From positions 6,930,001 through 6,994,000 of the forward strand of contig OW051494.1 of the NCBI GenBank assembly GCA_932521035.1: a DNA stretch of 64,000 nt, read 5' to 3'. Of the stretch, positions 1-11,912 are shown piece after piece (the first letter of the stretch is position 1; the number at the start of each line of letters is the position of its first letter). Both the position numbers and the translations under genes were made by a program. This stretch comes from Oscheius dolichura. Taxonomy: Eukaryota > Nematoda > Chromadorea > Rhabditida > Rhabditidae. A model generated the notes under the pieces. The model worked only from the letters and a program-made list of their open reading frames with translations. It did not search any database and was not told the origin of the DNA.

Positions 1-1500
1 TCGCGAAAGAAGTGCCGCACGGGAGGCGGCTTGTCGAGGGTACAGCTGTGGAGGAGGAAGTCCTATAAGTGGATTAGAGGAGGAGGACGGCGACGACCAA
101 CCGCGTAGTCCTTGAGCATGGAGCCGTCCATCTGGGACATCTCGACGATGCCCCGGTCGGAGAGGAACCGCTCCCGGTTATTGCTGTCCATGATGACATT
201 CTTCGACTTTATCAGACATTGGATGATGTAGTCCAGCACTGAAACCGGAGGGTTTCGAAGGGAAGTGGACGGGGCTCACTCTCGGCGTCGACTCCCTGAG
301 CCAGGTTGTGGTCCAGCTCGAACGGGTCCTGGATACATATGGTGTGGCATTTGAACCGGTCCGGGCGCATGTTGTCCAACCAGCCGTCGTTTTTAATTTG
401 GATCATGTCCTGAATAATGTTCATTGAGGGAAAAAAAACGACGAACGTGTCTCCGGAACTGGAAAAATGAGATGTAAAAGTCGAGGAAGCCGAGGAAGAT
501 GTCGTGGAGAGTGTTTCCGCGAACGGTGTTCTCGTGGGGCTGAAATTATGTTTAGGTAGAGGGAAGAGGAAGATGCCCCTCACATTAATGAATTTCCAGA
601 AGTAGACATCATAGCCGAGGACCATCTCCCGCGGCAGACGGCCCTGGTTCCTCGGCTCGCTCTGTAAATGGCGGAGAAGTCCCGGTTGGCCCAGCTGCTG
701 CATATAATAGATTAGCATGATTATCCAGGCGTATGAGGAGAGGCCGCCCTTCGAGGCATCTCCTATTCCACACCGCTTGGCCCACTGAATAACTCTTTAT
801 ATTAGTTGTCCTCCTCCCGAGACTCACGGTCTTGATCCAAACTCCCAGGGCCGGCAGACGGGTGTAGTCCCACTCGCAGTAGTGCTTCAACAATCGGGTG
901 TTGTACAGGGCCAGCCGATTGTCGTAGCTGATGCTGGAAGAGGGCGATTGGCCGGGGGCGAGAGGAGGACTCACTCTGCCTCGATGTCCATCTTCACCCC
1001 GCGGAAGCGGACGATCGGCACCTTGGCGGCTATGAAGCGCTCGTCCAATGTTTGAGGGTAGTCGACTAGCACCTTGGCCACCTCCTTCATCACGATGTCC
1101 GGGCAGAAGTTGGTCCACTCGGGATTGTCCGGGTAGAAGGACAGGCTCATGTCCACGTCGCAGTCGCTCGTCCCGAAACCGTTCTTCATCGACCCGTAGA
1201 TCTGAATCCCGTTGCCTCACCCCCAATGGATTTCCTACCTCCAGACGGACTTCTCTCTTTCCCAAATTCGGCAGTGTCCGTGTCAAGTAGTCTTCCAGCT
1301 CGCGTCGGAACTTTTCAATCAATTCCAGCTTTGTTTCCTTTAATCTCGTGACTTCTGCAATTTCTCCCCGTCATATTTTTTTTCAATTTTATCAACCTTT
1401 GAACTTTTTGATGGCACTGCAAATTTCGAGGCATTCCGTCGTGGGACGGGGTTTGATAGTGGCTCGACTGAAATCACAAAGGGGTCTGAAAGGGAACGCT
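1..1500 (-). CDS. Terminal uridylyltransferase (TUT/PUP), paralog A, partial
   Basis: A CID-1/TUT4/7-type nucleotidyltransferase adding uridines to RNA 3' ends. On the minus strand the exons read: a helical segment ending ELEDYLTRTLPNLGKREV; the catalytic NTase motif YGSMKNGFGTSDCDVDMSL (about 1140-1200) with the two metal-binding Asp of DxD; a third acidic strand VKMDIEAE (about 970); NTRLLKHYCEWD; the nucleotide-recognition segment RCGIGDASKGGLSSYAWIIM (about 720-780); LHDIFLGFLDFYISF; and CIQDPFELDHNL (about 305-345), where TUT4/7 has EDPFDLNHNL. All catalytic signatures look intact. The gene continues past base 1, so its C-terminus is unseen. The 5' end is uncertain: coding reads back to about 1485 (RATIKPRPTTECLEI), and a further exon near 1640-1697 (MSVASRDCLSMYLQEF) is possible. 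It is GC-rich, unlike its neighbour paralog. C. elegans pup-1 and pup-2 are likewise adjacent. Confidence 0.85.
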
Positions 1501-2682
1501 AGCCACACAACGACAGCAACAACTCACGTCACGCTCATGTGTTTCAGAGCACTTCCATATTTATCGTTTTGAAAATCAATTATGGGAAGACCTAGAGAAA
1601 ATTATAAAGCGAGGGGCTAAATACTTACAAAAAGCGGCCAATGGAGTCCGAAATTCCTGAAGATACATGCTTAGGCAGTCCCGGCTGGCGACGGACATGG
1701 TCTCACTGGTTGTTCGTTCTTTTTTATGTTTCTTTCTCTTTTCCAATGTGACAAACATCACATTCTGTGGCACATACCGAGAACTTCAAGAAAAAAAGAC
1801 CTCGAGTGGGGGTTACCTGGAATTTTACCAAATAAAAGTGGTCAATAGCTTGAAAGGAGAGAGGAGTAGATGCCAAGGAGAAACGAAAGGGAAATAAAGC
1901 ATGGAATAAAGCTAATTTCTCTCGGAAATAAAAATATATCGGAAGCTGCTTTATGAGAGATCAGGAGTGAAGCGATGCCATTATCCTAGAAGCGATGCGA
2001 ACCAGGGAAATGACGTGAGCCAAAAAGCATACCTACACCAGGTACGCAAAGAAAAAGAACGGTCTCTTTGCAGGTGCCATTTGGATGGCAATAAATAATT
2101 GAAATGATTCAAAACTTGGACGGGTACTTGCATGAAGCAAACTAACGTCTGGCTAATGCCTCCACGTCAGTAACGGCAAACCTTCAAGAAGGGAAACGGA
2201 GACTATAGGAAGGAGGCCGAGCTACTTGCCGGAAGCAAACAAAGTGTTGATGGTATACACAACAAAAGGAATAAGATTTTCATCAAAAGAATTTAATTAT
2301 AAAATTAGAGAACAGCATATTTTTCGAGAAAAAACAATAAACAAGTATGTGTTAAAAACCTACAGCATGATCATGATGATTTCCTATATATAGGTGGTGA
2401 CTATTCCATCACAGAAATTGTTAGCTTTAAAAATTATACCTATAAAAACAAATAAAATAACAAGACACAGAGAAGAAAAATGAAATAATATAACTCGTAA
2501 AGGGATGAGGCTTCAATAGTAACACATGCATCAATTTAAAAAAAAAACATGTACATAAATCCAAGCGCAAATTCAAATAACTGACTTGAGATGTAACCGT
2601 CTCATGTTAAATATGCACAGCAACGCATACACATAAAGATCTATTGAGTGCATTCCCCTCCTGTAAAAGGCATTTGCATAAA
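1501..2682. other. Spacer between the two uridylyltransferase genes
   Basis: About 1.2 kb, AT-rich from 1900 onward. It would contain the 3' flank of paralog B and the 5' flank or first exon(s) of paralog A. A short direct repeat of gaagcgatgc occurs near 1970-1995. I see no RNA gene or convincing complete ORF; a possible first exon of paralog A lies at about 1640-1697. Confidence 0.4.
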
Positions 2683-5600
2683 TCATAAAATAAGCAAACC
2701 TTCATTAGGTCTCGAAGGATTCCGCGGATGTCCTCCATTCGTGGCATGCCTAATATAAAAACCGCTATTACGGTTACTTCCTTTGTCGTTTCCACGATGT
2801 TCACCCTTGTACCCCTTTCTGTCGTTTCCAGGCTCTCTCCTACCGCGACCTTTATATTCCTTTGTATTTGCGTCGTCTCGACCTTCGCGTCTTCGTTCTC
2901 CTCGATGTTTTGTATTAAATCGTTCTCTAAAAACTGGATGGTCTCCACTACAAATTAAATTTAACTGCTCTAGTCTTCGTGGACATGTTTCACGGTAATG
3001 CCCAACTCTAAAGCAATAATGGCACAGACGAACAAGAGGAGGCCTGCCGGGGGCGCACGATTTCAGCAATTGATACTAAAAGAAATAAAAAATTAGTTCA
3101 AAATGCCATTTCAAAAGAGGAGCTTACCCCGTGTTCAACAAACTCCATATCTCCAACTTCAATTTTGTTCATAAATATTTCACGAGATTTACGAATAGTC
3201 TTTAAGATATGTATAAACACTGCAATAACAACAAGTTTACATAAAAAGGTATACTTACTTCGTGTCGAAACTCCTGATCCCAAATTATGCTTTAAATCGA
3301 AGGGATCTTCTAGGCACATAGGGCGGTTCCAGTTTTTTTCAATTTTTGTCAAAGGACATTTTCTTCTAATTTGAATAACCTTAAAAATAAAACTAAATGA
3401 ATAACGTTTTTTCCAAACCAAATTTTGGTAGTCGAATTTGGAGTAGTAGTCAAGGAATTCTACAAAGAGTTTTGCAGCTGTTTGGGTATTAATAGACCAT
3501 GAATGAATCTGAAAAAGCAATTTGTGATGTTTTCTAGTTTATTCGAAGAAAAAAAAACAACATTCACTGCTTTAGGCTTCAGAGCCTTGTGAAATTGAAT
3601 CAGTGTGAAAAGAAGCTTGAACTCAGCCAGCCTTCTTTGTATTTTACATTTTTACATGTATTTTACGAACTTAAGTATGACTCACGACTTCATTGTGGTA
3701 ATAAATATCCCATTCTCCATGTAAAACTGGAGGTTCGTCTTTTCGGAATTGCTGCAAATGCTTTATTACTGAAATAATAATTTCCTATAACCTCTTGCAA
3801 CCTGGGTAAAACAGGTGGTTCACAATTTTGCAGAAAATGAATTAGCATGATAACATATGAATATGATGATAAAGAGCCACGTGATGCATCCCCGATATCA
3901 CAAATTTTTGCCCACTGAAAAGCAACGTACACGTAACATGTAAATTCAAACCTTTTTAATCCAAAGACCCAGTTGCGGCACCCGTTCACTATCCCATTCG
4001 GTGTACTGACAAAGCATTTTCGTATTTGTTAGAGCCAACGTATTATAATAGGAGATACTAGAACATCGGAAGTATACAACTGAGGACTGTAAACGTACTC
4101 TCCTTCCAATTCACGCGGCTTTCGAATCTTGAATTTAACAATAGGTACTTTTGCATTAATAATGACTTGTACGAAAATAGGCTGGAAGTCCTTTTTTAGT
4201 ACCTTTGCGATATTGTTTATAACTGTTTCAATGTTAGATTCCTGAATAAGAAAAATGCCATTTATGGAATTAAGTTACCTCCGGTGGCAGATCGTTTTCA
4301 AATCGGAAACATATATCTACATCGGACTTCGATGTTCCAAAACCGTTGCGCATTGAACCGAACAACTAGTACACAAATGCAATACACATAACAAAAACAA
4401 CATACCTCCAGCCGCGCTCCGGGATATATTTTTTGCAAACAGTTCTGCATTTCAATCACTTTGTTTATAGCGAAATCATAATCATCTTTAGGTAGGCAAT
4501 TTACGTCTAAAACGAATAAGCTTGTTGACTGGAGCACAAACCATAGGACGATCTAATAATAGCATTTAGATATTTCCATTCCTCCTCCTCTCTCACGTAA
4601 TCAATATTAACAACATCAGGAACCTATTACAGTTGTGACACTCTGCAAATTATTACCTGCATTTCCGGGCACTCAAGTGATGTGTGTTTGTTACTGTCAC
4701 AATGATGGCATCGTATATCAGCCATATAATCATTTGTAAAATATTTCAATACTGACTCATCAAATTTATATCCATAGTCCTCAACTTTCCACTCACCAGC
4801 CTTTACACAGCTATTTTTGATAAGATCAACTTACTAGTGTTTTAAAGGCTTCATGCAGAGGCCAGATATCTGTTCTGATGCGGAAATCGTCTTGAGAGAA
4901 TCGTATTCTTGACGGTGGGTTAGATGATGCTTGACCGTGCACTTCCATAGGATCTTCCGTATTTGTGGGCACTTCAGCGTTCATATCATCTGGGTCGGAC
5001 TCATGGTCAACTTTGTTAGTATCATAATCATCAATGTTTGAATACGACGATGCACAAGCGCTAATGCCAGCCATCTAAAATTTATAAAGATGAACTCACA
5101 TATAAGCGTACTTCAATATTTTCCTTAATTTCCTTAAAATTTTCAAATTCTTCAATGCCCTTCGAGCATTCTTCTTTTACTTTGTACATAGTATATCGGC
5201 TGTACTGCCTATGCTCTTCTGCAAAGTCATCCACTTCTACATTTTCAACCACGAAATTACTGATATAAGAGCCGTTGATGGCTAACTAAAAAGGAATGAT
5301 TTTCTCAATCAAAGCGGAAAATAAATATATTACAAACTTCTGGAAAGTCGTCGTATGCTTTCGTTTCTATATCTTGTGCATGAGTTGGCAAGCTCTTTTT
5401 TCTTTTCCGATCTCGAATGCGTTTCTTTCCCGAAGGGCCCGAAGAAACTAGTAGGTCATCGATCTTGTTCTTAATAAACTGAACTGCATCCTCATTTGGA
5501 CGTTTTCCTTCCTCTTGCCAACGTTTTTCATGTTGTATTAATCTAGGGTCATGAGAATGCTCAAGCTCTCTTTTATCAGAAAAGTCGTTGGCCTATAAAC

Positions 5601-8464
5601 CAACTAAACTGAGAGCAAATAAAAGATAAATACCCCTTTATCATTAGTTACTTCAACAGTATCTTTTGAATCTGTCGTGTTACTTAGCTCTGGTTGAACG
5701 TTTTTTCTCCGTCTGCGAGCCTCCCATTTTTTCTGTTTACGCGTTTCCATTTCAGAAACCATCTGAAAGGAATAACTTTATAAAAAAATCAGAAACCTTT
5801 CAAATAAAAGATTTGAACGCTTACGTTACTATACAGCTTAACTTCTATAATTGGCTTATCTTCTCGATTTCGCGGAATTACAAAATAAACAAATGTCGAT
5901 AAAAAACAATTTAAAAAGTATGGTTGAAACGTTTTTGGAAAAGTAGCAACATTGTCTTCGCGGAAAGGGCCTGCAAATAGTATCAGAATTTTCCCCTATA
6001 AATACCTTTTATTTGGAAGTTTTTATTATTCCACTTAGTTGCCCGCTTCAAAACTTTCTCTTCTTGTTCTATTTGGACAAGCTGAATAATATAGTAAATA
6101 AAGAGAAAATTAACGTACGATATCTAGCTTTCTCGAGTAATATCCAAAGAAAGCCACAAATTCTTCGCCCAAGTTGAAATCAATTGGTTTGGGCGCTTCA
6201 TTGGAATTTGAGGCGTTCAACACGGGCAGTATATGTTTATATTGAAGATAGTGAATAACCATCAAGTCGAAGCCCTGTTTATGGAGACCGTGCGGTGGCA
6301 TAAGCTTACATATCTAGACTAGCTATTGATATATTTGTCACAATAACTTACTCTAGCCCATACACGAATTAATTTCATTAACTTGGCAACGTTTGGGCAA
6401 TATTTCGTGTATTTTGAAAAAAGCTCTGCTTGTTTGACTTTATCTTCCATCCCCCAACATATAGTCACAGGAATTTTTTCGACCAGGTGACATACCTAAA
6501 AAAAGGTATTTACGCTACGTAAAATAATTTACTAAATACTGCATAGATATGCGCGGATGGGTACCTTCAACAAAACTGATTTCATCAAATTTAGCGAAAG
6601 GTTTTTCTGCAATAAAGTTTTACTTTTTAATATCTAATTACCTTGGCTTGAGAAGTTGCCCTCAATAATTTTTACGGCGTTGTACATTTCTTCAGGTGGA
6701 AGATCTCTCAAAGTAAGTGAAAAATTGATATCCGAATCAGGATTGTCTACGCCGTAGCTGACAGAACCCATTAATTTTAGACTCGGAACTTTGTCTGCAT
6801 TTTCTTTTCAAATTCGACTCATATCAGTGGCAAACCCCTAAATTCCTCTATATCCTTTAAACGATCTAGGATGTGTCTTTGGATTTCTTCTGCAATGTGT
6901 TTCAAGGGCTTGGAACATCTTGAATCCTGAATAATTACTAGTTCAAAAAATATTCGGAAATTACTTGTCTGTGTATATTCAGGACGCGATCTTCTGTACC
7001 TGCTACGTTTTCAAGTAAACAGTTAATTGCCAAGCTCTGATTTTGTAATAGTTGCGGGATTTCCTCAACAAACCCTTTTCGCTCTTCTATTATCTCAAAC
7101 AAATCGGATTACTTTATCACAAAGGAAGTACTAACCTCTGCTATTTCAAAATGTGCTTGTTCTTCAAAATGCACTTGAATGTGGCTAACGCTGTTTAGGT
7201 GATAATCACACAACTCACAATAATATAAGGCATCCGGAAAGGCTGTAGGAATCTTAAAATAAATGGTATATATCGGGGTACTATTTCACTTTTTCCAGAG
7301 GAACGATATGTTCTTCAGCGAGCAGTGGAAGAGACAGCATATTGATAACGTCCCGCATTGTTTTCGACTCTAAAAATTAAAATGGCTAATAATAAAAATC
7401 CAGCATACTCTGCTCCCAATTTTCCGCAAGGGTTTTGACAATTGCATATTTTTTTTGTTTACTAGTACCCTTATTACGGTAAGCAGCAGAAACAGTGCAT
7501 TCAACATTGTTAAAAAAAGGGGACGGTTTTGAAAGGAAAACGAAATCAATCGAAGGGTCTTTGAAGCAAGTCACAAATTTAATCTGCAAATGTTTATTTA
7601 TTGAGTCCAACTGACTAACCTCGGAACCATCGTCAAACCGGATACAAGGTAAATCAGTGTTAAAATTATCAAATGTTATTTTTTTCCTTTGAAGGATCTT
7701 CTAAATTTAAAGAGTATAAATGCTACTTTTGTTGCTTACTATTCTAGGTGTTTCACCAATGCGCTCCTGATTTTTCTTCGGTCGTTCATGTTTATGTTGG
7801 TTTTCGTGTTGTGTTGCCTAACGGAACGGTTTACTCCAACATGGTCACTGAAATATTACCTCTCGCTTTTGGTGGTGTGTCATTTTAGAAGTTATTGACG
7901 CAGTTGCATGTAATGGTGGAAAATCTTCCATACTTTTTTTTTCTTTTACTTCCATTGGTTCCGGATTAATAACACTAAAACCTATTATAAACTTCTAGAA
8001 GCCAACCTTTCATTCCATTCTTGCACACTTCCAAAGCCTTCAGGTGTTTCAAATGCTGATATTAGTTTTGGCTGCTCAGTTCTACAAACGTACAACATGA
8101 AATATGAAAACTAACGGGATTTCCTTTACTTGTTGATCTGATTGGGACGCATCGCATGTGTGACTGCTAACTATAGGCGAATCCGATCTAAACTTATGCT
8201 AACATCACCTAATCCCTCTACCCGGAAAATGAACAAGAAGGAGTCGACATATCAACATTTGTATTGTATTCAGCAATGAGCGGTGGTGATATCGAATTCA
8301 CCTCTTCAGTCTGTGAATCATTTGACCGTGAAATAGCAAATTTTGAATTTATTACCGACTTTTTTGATGGAGTGAGCCTGAAATGCAGTCTTAAATATGT
8401 AAACATCTGCCTACCCTTGGGTTGGTATTGGGAATTTACTTCCTTTTTCGTCCTTGTCTGACAT
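2683..8464 (-). CDS. cid-1: Terminal uridylyltransferase TUT4/7 (CID-1/CDE-1/PUP-1) homolog, paralog B
   Basis: A long, many-exon RNA uridylyltransferase. In order: an acidic/Ser-rich N-terminus; a C2H2 finger YYCELCDYHLNSVSHIQVHF (about 7200); a degenerate first NTase module (MGSVSYGVDNPDSDINFSL, about 6770) plus its PAP-associated region (IPVTICWGMEDKVKQAELF); a charged linker; a CCHC knuckle CHHCDSNKHTSLEC (about 4690-4715); the active NTase FGSMRNGFGTSKSDVDICF (about 4300-4360) with DxD; CDIGDASRGSLSSYSYVIM (about 3840-3910); CLEDPFDLKHNLGSGVS (about 3265-3320); and a C-terminal CCHC knuckle CHYCFRVGHYRETC (about 2990-3030) followed by an Arg/Gly/Asn-rich tail. This inactive-NTase, active-NTase, zinc-knuckle order is that of vertebrate TUT4/TUT7. 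Start 8464 was chosen because splice acceptor CAG lies one base upstream and this frame joins the next exon. It ends an operon-like run. Family role: uridylation of mRNAs and small RNAs. Confidence 0.93.
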
Positions 8465-8585
8465 TCTGCAATGGTCATAGAAGCCACACATAACCAAATT
8501 GAAATATACTTGCATTATAAGCAACGTAAATAAAGAATGCTATTTTTGAAGTTATTTATCCAGCGTTATCAATATTGAGAATCTT

Positions 8586-8845
8586 TCATTCTTCAGCCTC
8601 CTCCCGATCTTCACCGCTCTCGTTTCGTCGTAGTCCACACATTGTATCTTCAAAGTTTGTATAACATTCACGTTGACGCTAAAGAAATTTTCTGAGAAAT
8701 TCTTTTAACATACAGATGCTGAAACTTTTTCAGCAAATGCTTTCAATAAAGACGCTTCGTTGTTGACAGAAACCTGCGAAATCCAAATATTTTCGTCCCA
8801 TCTTAGCGGGACATCTGGAACATGCATTGGAAACATTAATGACAT
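8586..8845 (-). CDS. Small unrecognised protein, about 75 aa
   Basis: Two exons. The first reads MSLMFPMHVPDVPLRWDENI and continues ISQVSVNNEASLLKAFAEKV; after a 45-50 bp intron (GTATGT...TTCTTTAG) the second reads RQRECYTNFEDTMCGLRR and ends in an acidic tail ESGEDREEAEE. There are two Cys about eight residues apart and no signal peptide or membrane segment. I do not recognise the family. The reality of the gene is supported by a good intron, an acceptor AG 0-4 nt before the ATG, and its place in a closely spaced same-strand run: 175 bp after the PGRMC gene and 121 bp before the uridylyltransferase. It could alternatively be 5' exons of the uridylyltransferase, but its own stop codon argues against that. 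Confidence 0.5.
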
Positions 8846-9020
8846 CTATCTGAAATTGTTTTATAGAGATAATATTGAAAACTGACTGTCAAAATATGGT
8901 GTCCGAACAACAAGGAAAACAAGTAGTTTTATAAATACACTATTTATGTTTATAAAATAAAAACAAATTAAAATTTACAAAGATCACAGTAAAATCACAA
9001 AGGTTATCTTCAATTTCTTC

Positions 9021-9629
9021 TTAGCCTTGAACACTTGAGATTTTACCTTTATAGTCGTGTTTTTCGGCTTCATTCTTCACTAGACGACCAACTTTAGGAT
9101 ATTTGAACTTAAATGAAGACTCCCACTCATCAGCAGTCTCCTACAAAAAAAGTTGTTCGTTCAACTGAAGAATACTTTTTCCGATGGATCCAAACCAGCA
9201 TGGTCGTCCCACTCATCACTGACGGCCTTAACATCCATCTTTGCTAACGCACGAGTGGCGTCATGACCTGCAAGGTTCCCATAAGCACTACCAGGACCAT
9301 AAAACGAGTGTCCACGTGTAACATCATAAACCTTAGACGCTCATTTGTAACTCATAAGAAAAACTAACTGTTCCATTAAGAGCGAACAAGATGTGCTCAT
9401 CGGTAACACCATTGTACTTTTTGAGCTCACTAATGGTGAAATCGGACATAAGCAAAGGAGGAACAGTCTATAAGCAAAGATTGAGCATGAAAATAAAACT
9501 GAAAACCTTGGGTGCAGGAAGCTCTATTTCTTGATTACGTCTTTTCCACCACCGAAAGGCGAGCACAGCCAGTAACGCTAGAAGTATAACGTCCCAAGTC
9601 GACAGTTCAAATACGCTTGCAACGTTCAT
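9021..9629 (-). CDS. vem-1: Membrane-associated progesterone receptor component / VEM-1 homolog (cytochrome b5-like)
   Basis: A single-pass membrane protein with a cytochrome-b5-like haem/steroid-binding domain. The N-terminus MNVASVFELSTWDVILLALL begins a membrane anchor that ends in basic WWKRRNQ. The domain reads FTISELKKYNGV, ILFALNGTVYDVTRG, FYGPGSAYGNLAGHDATRAL, DEWDDHAGL, then WESSFKFKYPKVGRLV, matching PGRMC1 block for block (the family's [20 protein letters not shown]). About 170 residues in several exons, close to PGRMC length. Family members bind haem and regulate sterol and P450 function and, for C. elegans VEM-1, UNC-40-dependent axon guidance. An AG acceptor directly abuts the start codon. 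It lies 114 bp downstream of ALG13 on the same strand. Confidence 0.92.
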
Positions 9630-9743
9630 CTAAACGTGTAAAACTTAAAACAAACTTCAAAAGAAGTATGAAAAAGCGAGTCGAGCTTTATGAAACGTAA
9701 ATTTACTTGGGATATATTTATTTACGAGTTCGTTTTTAAATAA

Positions 9744-10277
9744 TTATTTGTTAATGACACCCAATCGTCTACTAATAAAATTAGCTACTTTCTTCTGATC
9801 GGGAGGATAATATGGAGTAAGGTGAAATAAAGTTGAATCTTGGACACACTCTTTGAGAGCTTGTGGTACACAATATAGTACATGCTTGCGATCAGCTAAG
9901 GCAATGGCTAATTCTGATTGATGATTGTTCATAAGTTTTTCATTGATGACAACGACAAGAGGTTTCTGCAAGCGCAAGCATTCTAACACTGTACCTGCAC
10001 CCGCATGACCAATAATAAAATCGGCCTCCAAAAGATCTTCGTGAATGCTGGGTTTGTACTTGTAATATTCAATGGTGATGCCATGAGATGAAAGCACGCC
10101 TTGGTCTTGAGACTTTTTGAAATCATCATTGTCAACCAGGTCCATATTACTGGCGCCTATTTGTAGACGAAGCAATGTAACACCAATTTTTCTCAGGCAT
10201 TCAAGAGTTTCTGCTTGAAGTGCATGGTATATTAAATCGTCGAAGCGTGTAGTGCCAACAGTTACAAATACTTTCAT
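9744..10277 (-). CDS. algn-13: ALG13, catalytic subunit of UDP-GlcNAc transferase
   Basis: A single-exon 177-residue protein. It starts MKVFVTVGTTRFDDLI and carries the GT-B C-domain signature GHAGAGTVLECLRLQKPLVV followed by INEKLMNNHQSELA, nearly identical to human and yeast ALG13. With the membrane subunit ALG14 it transfers the second GlcNAc to dolichyl-PP-GlcNAc at the cytosolic face of the ER, in N-glycan assembly. Length fits the short ALG13 form without the OTU/Tudor extension seen in vertebrates. The ATG directly follows an AG acceptor, and the gene heads a four-gene minus-strand run (algn-13, vem-1, small protein, uridylyltransferase). Its upstream spacer is shared with the divergent FAX-like gene. 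Confidence 0.95.
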   Translation of the reverse strand: MKVFVTVGTTRFDDLIYHALQAETLECLRKIGVTLLRLQIGASNMDLVDNDDFKKSQDQGVLSSHGITIEYYKYKPSIHEDLLEADFIIGHAGAGTVLECLRLQKPLVVVINEKLMNNHQSELAIALADRKHVLYCVPQALKECVQDSTLFHLTPYYPPDQKKVANFISRRLGVINK

Positions 10278-10778
10278 CTAAATTCAACAAGTTGTATTGA
10301 AGTAATGGAACACTGCCTTAATCTGATGCAAAATGAGAAGAAAGCAAATAAAGGCCCATTTTTGCCAGCAAAAAAAAACATTTGAATGTTTCCCTCCGAG
10401 ACTCATGCTCGGCGCAATTCGGAAAACATTCAAATCTCATGGTATCTTCTCTTTTGCAAAGGTCCATTACTTCTCGTTTTTAGAAGGATGATTATGAGAA
10501 AAAGAAAGAAGGGAAAACGAAGAGACTCGATAGTGCCCAAGAATAGAAAATACGTGGTGTGTGTCGGATGGGTACAAAGCATAAAAAGGTACAGAGAAAT
10601 GTAAAAAAAGGTATCAGAAGATGAAAGTACACTTTGACAAAGACTAGAGTCGACTGTGTTGGTCTCTTGTGTGAACACAATGATAAACAGTACACGCTTC
10701 AGCCGCAATGAATCAATTTCCCCCCGAAGAACAACAGTTTCCTTTATGGTTCCGGGCGAATAGTCATCTTTCCAGAAA
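10278..10778. promoter_or_regulatory. Divergent spacer between ALG13 and the FAX-like gene
   Basis: A 500 bp AT-rich spacer between divergent genes, so likely both promoters. It contains the nested hairpin described separately at 10380-10435. The open frames across 10386-10708 have skewed composition and no intron or protein pattern, and are not called as genes. No clear TATA box is claimed. Confidence 0.4.
10380..10435. repeat. Nested inverted repeat (potential stem-loop or cruciform)
   Basis: Outer arms ATTTGAATGTTT (10380-10391) and AAACATTCAAAT (10424-10435) are perfectly complementary over 12 bp. Inside them CCGAG (10396-10400) pairs with CTCGG (10408-10412) around a 7-base loop. It lies in the divergent ALG13/FAX promoter region. 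No gene or known element explains it. Confidence 0.8.
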
Positions 10779-11865
10779 ATGGCCCTGTGCTGCTGTGGAG
10801 CCGTATGTTTTCCTGCTGTTGGTATTCTACTCTACATTCTGTATAAATATTTCTGGACTGCTAAGAAGTCATCTCCACAAGTATATTACACCTTACCATC
10901 AAAAAATTCGATTTTATTCAGATTCTCGAAAAAGATTTCAAAAAAGACACAGTCTATCTGTACCAGTTCCCCCGATCCAAAACTGTTCCCTCCGTTTCTC
11001 CCTTCTGCCTCAAAATCGAGACTTTCCTCCGCGTCAACAACATCGCTTATGAGGTAATCACATTTAATTGTCTTTCCTTCCGTACGCTAATCAGAATCGT
11101 TTCCTGACCATCGGTCGTTCCCAGTACGGCCTGCTTCCGTTTGTCGAATTGAATGGCGAGCACATTGCAGACTCGCAAATTATCTATGAACGTCTGACTA
11201 TACATTTTAAAATAAAGGTAAAGGAATAAAAAAGGAAATTGATAAAACATGGAATTCCAGGGCCTGTCAGAAGAGAAAGAAGCCCTCGCCCGAGCCGTGT
11301 CCCGGATGTTAGAAGGACATTCCTTCTAGTGAAATTACCCCCAATTCCCCTGCTTATTTATATTTCAGCATTTTCTACAAATATAAGATTCTGGACGCTC
11401 CCGATAAGTTCGTCGCCCTGCTGGCCGACGACATCGGTGTGCCGACCATCCTCCGGCCCGTCGCCCTCCCTATAGTGTCCCTAATGTTCAAAAATACCGT
11501 AAATTTCAGCTGAATATTCAACGGGAGCTCATTTCCAGGCAATCCGAAGAATCGGCGGCTCGTTGGGAATGTTCTCCGAGGAGGAATTCGACATGTTGTT
11601 CAGGAAGGACCTCGACGCGTTGAGGGGCATCCTCGGGGAGCAGAAATTCCTCTTCGGCGATTCGATGTCGACCGTGAGCTGGATGAATCTATCCGAAAGC
11701 AGCCCCTTTCAGGCAGACTACTCTGCTTTCGGTATTCTGGCCACGGGAACGTATCTTCCCTTCGAAACGAAGATCTCCAAAGTCGTCAAAAAGGACTACC
11801 CGACACTTTTCGACTACTGCGAGAGGATCCGCCAGCTAGCGTTCGAGAAAGACTTCACAAAATAG
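10779..11865 (+). CDS. Failed axon connections (FAXC) / CDR-like GST-fold protein
   Basis: A membrane-anchored thioredoxin/GST-fold protein of the metaxin-FAX family. Exon 1 (10779-10880) encodes a Cys-rich start and an anchor, [15 protein letters not shown]. The GST-N domain follows ([20 protein letters not shown] then [36 protein letters not shown]), then GST-C ([20 protein letters not shown]). The junction [15 protein letters not shown] needs a 39 bp intron at 11674-11712. The C-terminus [16 protein letters not shown] matches FAX. Family members include Drosophila fax (axon development) and the C. elegans cadmium-responsive CDR proteins; the substrate is not known. An acceptor CAG lies three bases before the ATG. 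The first exons are AT-rich and the later ones GC-rich, so the composition boundary falls inside this gene. Confidence 0.88.
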
Positions 11866-11912
11866 AAATTCTAATAGAATATGAATCAATACAAATTAAA
11901 TAAAGAGAAAGA

